This document shows positions 18,059-22,548 of a stretch of DNA of 22,548 bases, one piece after another; position 1 is the first letter of the stretch; the number at the start of each line of letters is the position of its first letter. The position numbers and the translations under genes were made by a program. The notes beneath the pieces are model-generated. The model was given only the letters and a program-made list of their open reading frames with translations, made no database searches and had not been told where the DNA came from. The stretch covers positions 1 through 22,548 of the forward strand of contig JAIPMN010037391.1 of the NCBI GenBank assembly GCA_020650975.1, given 5' to 3'. This DNA comes from Apostichopus californicus (taxonomy: Eukaryota > Echinodermata > Holothuroidea > Aspidochirotida > Stichopodidae).

Positions 18059-18605
18059 CAGTGGCGTCACAAAGGGCGACCTGTGGGGCACGTGCCCCTC
18101 CCTCAGAAAAAATCGTGCACCCGAGATGCGATTTGTAGTGCTAAAAAACTACTCAAACAATTTTGTTTACAAAGGACGAAACGTATTATGTTCATCAGTT
18201 AAACTTTTTTCCACCGACCATCACAATAACCATTTGTTTTCTCACTAACAAGGTCACAGAAGCCTCGGCGTGAACCGCTAGTGCTTAAACTTCACTACTA
18301 CTTTGCATAAATTTAAATTTAATTTTTTTAACACTCTTATTTAAAACATTATCAAAGCAAAAGGGTTAATTTCCATTTTTTTTATAACTCTTTTATTCAC
18401 CTCAGTTAAAATCATAAATATCGGACAGACTAAGCCCGAAAATTCTTGAACATAAATTTACTTCAAGTTGCAAATTATAGCACCAGATTGCAGCTTAAGA
18501 CCCTTAATCAATCCAAAATTCCCCTTAGACCCCTCCTTCAGAACAGTATTTACAAATATACATTGTACCCCCTAATTAAGTGCTGTGCCCCCCCCCCCCC
18601 CACTG
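18059..18605. mobile_element. Probable degraded hAT-type miniature element
   Basis: The left end CAGTGGCGTCAC (from 18059) and the right end CCCCCACTG (to 18605, after a C14 tract) give only a short shared terminal CAGTGG. The flanking 8-mers ATTGTCTT and CCTTTCTT agree at 5 of 8 positions, as expected for an old hAT target duplication but not proof. There is no coding capacity. Size about 547 bp. Confidence 0.4.
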
Positions 18606-18805
18606 CCTTTCTTGTAAAAAATTGTATATACATATAACAAGAATTATGATTGGTGGATCTCCTATGCATAGCAACAACATAGCAGGCCACTTGGTAGTAT
18701 TCTGTGATGACAGTAAAGTGCTTTACAGAAACAATAAAGTGCATATTTCCTTTCTTAGACTTAATTTGTCCTTCATTCCCTTCTAATATAGTTCAATAAT
18801 TTTTC

Positions 18806-19117
18806 CAGGCGCGTAGCCAAGGGGGGGGGGGGGCGAAGGGGGCAGCCGCCCCCCCTTGAGCATTTAAAAAAAAATTAAATGTTTTTATGATATCGCTAGT
18901 AATTTCAAAAGAGAAAATGCTAAGATGCAACTTACAAGGCATGGGAAGTGCCATTTCCAGCGATCTGGGAGGCATTTTCAGCCAAAATTTTCTTGTACGC
19001 TTCGCGCCAATCATGGTGGCGCTACGCTTAGATAGTTTGCAATGCCGAATCTACGGCTCTGATAAATTGCCTATACAGTTTCGCCCCTCCCTTGGCAAAT
19101 TCCTGGCTACGCGCCTG
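18806..19117. mobile_element. hAT-type miniature inverted-repeat element (MITE)
   Basis: The 312-bp element begins CAGGCGCGTAGCCA (18806-18819) and ends TGGCTACGCGCCTG (19104-19117), a perfect 14-bp terminal inverted repeat. It is flanked by a perfect 8-bp target duplication, AATTTTTC, at 18798-18805 and 19118-19125. An 8-bp duplication and CAGGSGCGTAGC-like ends are the signature of hAT transposons. It has no transposase and so is non-autonomous. Just inside the left end lie a G13 run (18821-18833) and a complementary C-run (CCGCCCCCCC), which could form a strong hairpin. The open frames inside it are incidental. Confidence 0.93.
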
Positions 19118-19125
19118 AATTTTTC

Positions 19126-19965
19126 TATGGAAGTTGGTAAACATTTACAAGTCTTGGAAGTCATAAAATTATGTCAAGATCATAAGGCCTTTGGCATTAT
19201 CAGTCTCAATGTCTGAGCTAACAAGTTTCAGAAGATGAATTAGGTCATGGGTTATTAAAATTTGGTCACGGAAACTCAAGTCATAGAACTTAAGTTTGAG
19301 TGGTAATTTACATCTTGTAATTGCAGTTACCATTGATCTCTTAACCCTTCATGTTGTTCAAGATGCTTTTTTTGTTCCTGTTTTAGTGAATAAAAAGAGA
19401 AAACTTATGTATGATTTGTATGTGTATGTTTTAACTGTCCTGAGTAATGCTATTTAATGTGAGTAACTTAACATTGTGAGTACCACAGTGGATGGGAAGG
19501 AGAACTCGTCTATCCAAGTTATTGTACTATGCCTCTAAGTATATACTGTCATTTTAAACGAGTATTGTTACTCACATTGATAGGCTGGATGATATTACTC
19601 ATGTCTTATAACTGTTTTTGTTTTCACTGTAGAACCCCTTCGAAAACAATCTTATGTGGTACGAATTAAGCAGGCCAAACATCCAGAGTCTATGCATGCT
19701 ACGTTCTTCAATACTACTCTCATTCCCTTTCGTGGAACATTTCATAGTATAGTTTTGATTTATCAAATTTCGCCACTAGATGAAAATATTTAGAAAACAT
19801 GGGCATGGGTAGGATATTCACCTGTCGTTGTTCCAGCTTACACAAAAAGCACAAAAAATTAATACAAATACAGTATACATCAGTGACTCGCATTGAAATT
19901 TGAAGGTAGAGGGGGCGATTGTAAATTCTTTCCAAACTGAGTTAGGTAAAGGCATGGACCTCAAT
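19126..19965. other. No gene recognised
   Basis: AT-rich sequence between two hAT-like elements. A protein-like stretch at about 19655-19740 (RIKQAKHPESMHATFFNTTL) has no supporting signals, and I do not call it. Confidence 0.35.
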
Positions 19966-19973
19966 TGAAGGTC

Positions 19974-20195
19974 CAGAGGCGGATTGTATATAGGAGGGTG
20001 TGGTTCTGGGGCCATTGAATCCGAATTGAATGAATGGTAGTCTGGCGGTCCTCCCATTTCACATGATGCATCCGGAGGCATATTCAGACTATATATTAGA
20101 TCTACAATTAGATATAAATGTAAGGCTGTACTAATAAATGCTCGTGACATTTTGTGTGAGGTTGAATGTGGGTGTACGCCCTGGATCCGCGCCAG
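19974..20195. mobile_element. Possible hAT-type MITE, degraded
   Basis: The left end CAGAGGCGGAT (from 19974) and the right-end reverse complement CTGGCGCGGAT (to 20195) are similar inverted termini of about 11 bp with mismatches, of the CAGRGGCGGAT type common in hAT elements. The flanking 8-mers TGAAGGTC and AGTGCGTC share only 4 of 8 positions, so the ends are tentative. No coding capacity. Confidence 0.35.
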
Positions 20196-20253
20196 AGTGC
20201 GTCATGGTCTAATTCTTTCGCGATTGAATGTATACACACAGTTTTGCACCACC

Positions 20254-20274
20254 TATATATATATATATATATAT
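20254..20274. repeat. (TA)n microsatellite
   Basis: An uninterrupted TA dinucleotide run of about ten units. Confidence 0.95.
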
Positions 20275-20920
20275 CTTTCACGGCTCGATAAAAGAAAAAG
20301 ATTTAGGGATATAAATTTCCAACAGCGACTACAAAGTTCCCTGAAGTTCTGTACAACTGTCTATATGATTTTGCGGGCTAGCTGCCCTTTTAAGATTACC
20401 GAGTGTACCTAATGTTGGCACACCGACCCTGCACATAGTTTTCATAAAACCTTAATAGAATATAAATTATAGATTTTAGGATTCAAAAGGAATATGTTTC
20501 AATGTTTACGTTGGTACTTTCTGAAGTATTCGCAAGTAGGTTTATGGAGAAGGGGCGTCGCCTTGGCATTAAACATGAGGGGGGGGGGGGTGGTGGTGTC
20601 ATCTTTTGCCCCCGATAAGGAAGAAAACACGGACAGGAAGTGTTGATAAAGGAAGTGAGAGTCCAACAGGGTTTAGTCCAGTGGGAGGGATCCACTTGAG
20701 CCTGAAGGACCCATAGTTAGGTTTAGACGCTCCCACAGAAATGCTGAGATTTACGGTCTCTTTGAGCTAAAATGGGGCTTACTTTCGACCTGTACTATGG
20801 CATATACGTTTGTAAAGGAAATATAGGGAGTTGTCTGCAGTTTACATAGACATTCCAATCTCCTTTCCTCCCTGCACTTCCCCTTTACCTTAAGTATTTC
20901 TCCTCCCCCCCCCCTTCTCT
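20275..20920. other. No gene recognised
   Basis: Unassigned sequence with a G12 tract at 20579-20590 and a C10 tract at 20905-20914. The short frames on both strands here run through these tracts and lack motifs. Confidence 0.4.
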
Positions 20921-20923
20921 CTC

Positions 20924-21365
20924 CAGTGACATACCTAGAATAGTTGGCACCCGGTTCGGATCCTTCCTTTATCACCCACCCCATGCAGGGGATGCTGTCC
21001 TGGGGCAGGTATCTAAGGCAAGTGGTGCCCACTTTGAGAAATTGTTATGTAAGGTGGCTTAGACGCAAAATGGTTCTATTTTGGCAGAGCGTTCACCTGA
21101 TAACTTGTTTAGGAAATGTAAATGTTTGCTAAATTTTCCTATTGTTTTTTAAGTAGAAAATTTACATCGACTTATACCACCACAATGATTTACAAAAATA
21201 GGGGAAATTTCCACTTTTCCTCTATAGCTGGCCGCCACTAGCTTTATGTATTTATTATTTTATCTTAGTTTTCATTCATTAATTGAGGGAGGATGTGGCA
21301 TCGCAACCCCCTAACAGGTACCCAGGAGGACCTCCCCCACCCCACCTCCATTATGTACGCCACTG
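20924..21365. mobile_element. Probable hAT-type MITE
   Basis: The left end CAGTGACATACCTA (from 20924) and the reverse complement of the right end, CAGTGGCGTACATA (to 21365), match at 11 of 14 positions. The flanking 8-mers TCTCTCTC and CCTCTCAC agree at 6 of 8. About 442 bp, no transposase. Older than the element at 18806. Confidence 0.55.
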
Positions 21366-21482
21366 CCTCTCACTTCTTCTCTTTATTCTTTCTTTTTCTT
21401 TCATTTTGCCGTCTGATGCAGAATTTTGCAATTCTATGAGTGAATGGGGTGTCAACCCCACCTCACTCTATCTACGGCCCTG
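21366..21482. mobile_element. Lone hAT-like right end
   Basis: The sequence up to 21482 ends CTATCTACGGCCCTG, whose reverse complement CAGGGCCGTAGATAG is a typical hAT terminus. No matching left end was found, so the rest may have been disrupted by the neighbouring element at 20924-21365. Confidence 0.3.
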
Positions 21483-22170
21483 CTATGGAAGTATGTGTGG
21501 CTAAATGCAGTTGCATTCGATGTTAATCCAACCAATGCAAGTATCAACAGAGTTTTCAAATCAATAGGAACCAATTCCATAAGAACCTTTCTTTAATTTA
21601 ACATCTTATTGAGAACAAACGGTACTCAGCCATTGAATTAACCGGTAAGGATTTTGCAGTATATACTTTTATTCCAATTCCTATGTGAAATATATTGCAG
21701 ACCATTAGATTGTATGAATGAAAGAACATTTTCCGTTACCAAATTTGAGCTTCCATTTCCCTAGAAATGATTTGTTATTATAGACTGAGAGCTTTGTATG
21801 ACACTAATTAAATGCACTGTGGAATGTCTTGACAACCTACAAATCATCTGATATAAATCCAAAATTGCTTAAAGCAATACCACATATCAACTTTTCTTGA
21901 ACTATCCTGGATGACTCTATGTTCTGTTGAAGACTTTTAGAGCCCCTTTACAAAACTTAACTGAACTGAATTTAACCAAAAGAAAAGTTTACAGAACTGA
22001 CAGATATATTGCAGCTTCAATTTTGGATTATGATGCTCGAAAGGTTTTTTTTATACTTTGGCACCCGTTGACCTCATACGACCTTTACCAATTTCAATCA
22101 TGGGACTCTATGTTTACGAGATGTTATTGACAACTTCCCTCTACGTTATATATTTACTATGTAGTTACAT
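21483..22170. other. No gene recognised
   Basis: AT-rich sequence. The 67-codon frame at 21927-22130 shows no motif. Confidence 0.4.
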
Positions 22171-22176
22171 CATCAC

Positions 22177-22548
22177 ACCAAGTATGAACTAAATCAGACA
22201 TAATGTTCAAGAAATATTGATATTTCAAAAAAATTGTTAAGACCCGTCCACTCATTAATATTCATGAGATGGGAACCACATATTTATATGTGCATATCTA
22301 AACATCAGGGGGCATCCACATACCCACTATAACATTAACATAATTTGTTGGTCTTGAGATATTGTGTTTACAAGCTTTCACCGTGATAACACTCTAGCCA
22401 TACCAATTCATGAATAATAATTAAAATGAATTTATTGATTTATGACCATGTACCTATCTTCTACTGACATCGCCATACCAAGTATGAAATCGATCGGACA
22501 TACGGTTGAAGAGATATTGACACTTTAAGAATTTTAGGTAAAGCCCCC
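22177..22548. repeat. 300-bp-period tandem repeat, partial
   Basis: ACCAAGTATGAACTAAATCA (22177) recurs as ACCAAGTATGAAATCGATCG (22477), exactly 300 bp on. Both are followed by GACATAnnGTTnAAGAnATA and TTGAnAnTTnAA. The array runs off the right edge. In reverse complement it is related to 11240-11780. Not coding. Confidence 0.7.

Noticed and set aside
18887-19216. 109-codon open frame on the plus strand
   Set aside because: It starts inside the hAT MITE and runs across its right end and target duplication, so it cannot be a conserved gene.
20483-21032. Minus-strand open frames of 70 and 93 codons
   Set aside because: They run through homopolymer tracts and a probable MITE and have no motifs.

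Overview
This is eukaryotic, probably metazoan, DNA. It is AT-rich, has spliced exons, tRNA-derived SINEs, short DNA transposons and decayed retroelement pieces, and shows no operon-like gene packing. The one host gene I recognise is an animal EXOSC10/Rrp6. Together with the style of the repeats this suggests a marine invertebrate, perhaps an echinoderm or another non-vertebrate deuterostome; the species guess is inference only.

Layout. (1) 1-3300, minus strand: three consecutive internal exons of EXOSC10 (3135-3294, 2224-2305, 981-1167). Their splice sites and codon phases fit each other exactly, and the last exon ends right after the first catalytic D-x-E of the exonuclease domain. The intron between the second and third holds a tRNA-derived SINE and a degenerate short tandem repeat. 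A second copy of the SINE lies upstream of the first exon at 3479-3776. (2) 4153-4860, plus strand: the 5'-truncated 3' end of a Penelope-like retroelement. It has a GIY-YIG endonuclease C-terminus, a pyrimidine-rich trailer and a hammerhead-ribozyme-like motif at 4799-4837. (3) 7381-9417, plus strand: a decayed copy of a transposon-type gene, broken by stops and frameshifts but still readable almost to its end. Its 3' end (9343-9646) is repeated at 17481-17775. (4) 9650-17480: mostly non-coding. It holds exon-like fossil blocks (10130-14372), a second SINE family on the minus strand (10665-10980), and a family of diverged repeats with monomers of about 210-360 bp, some led by a small hairpin. 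(5) 18.0-21.5 kb: a cluster of hAT-type miniature elements. The best (18806-19117) has 14-bp perfect terminal inverted repeats and a perfect 8-bp target duplication. (6) 22177-22548: two units of a 300-bp-period repeat, related in inverse orientation to the repeat at 11.2-11.8 kb.

The only sequence likely to be under host selection is the EXOSC10 exons; nearly everything else I can name is mobile-element material at various stages of decay. I found no upstream EXOSC10 exon beyond 3294, so I cannot tell whether the rest of the window is a very long EXOSC10 intron or intergenic DNA. The sequence signal most worth following is the hammerhead-like fold in the Penelope remnant, then the transposon-type gene and its duplicated 3' end.
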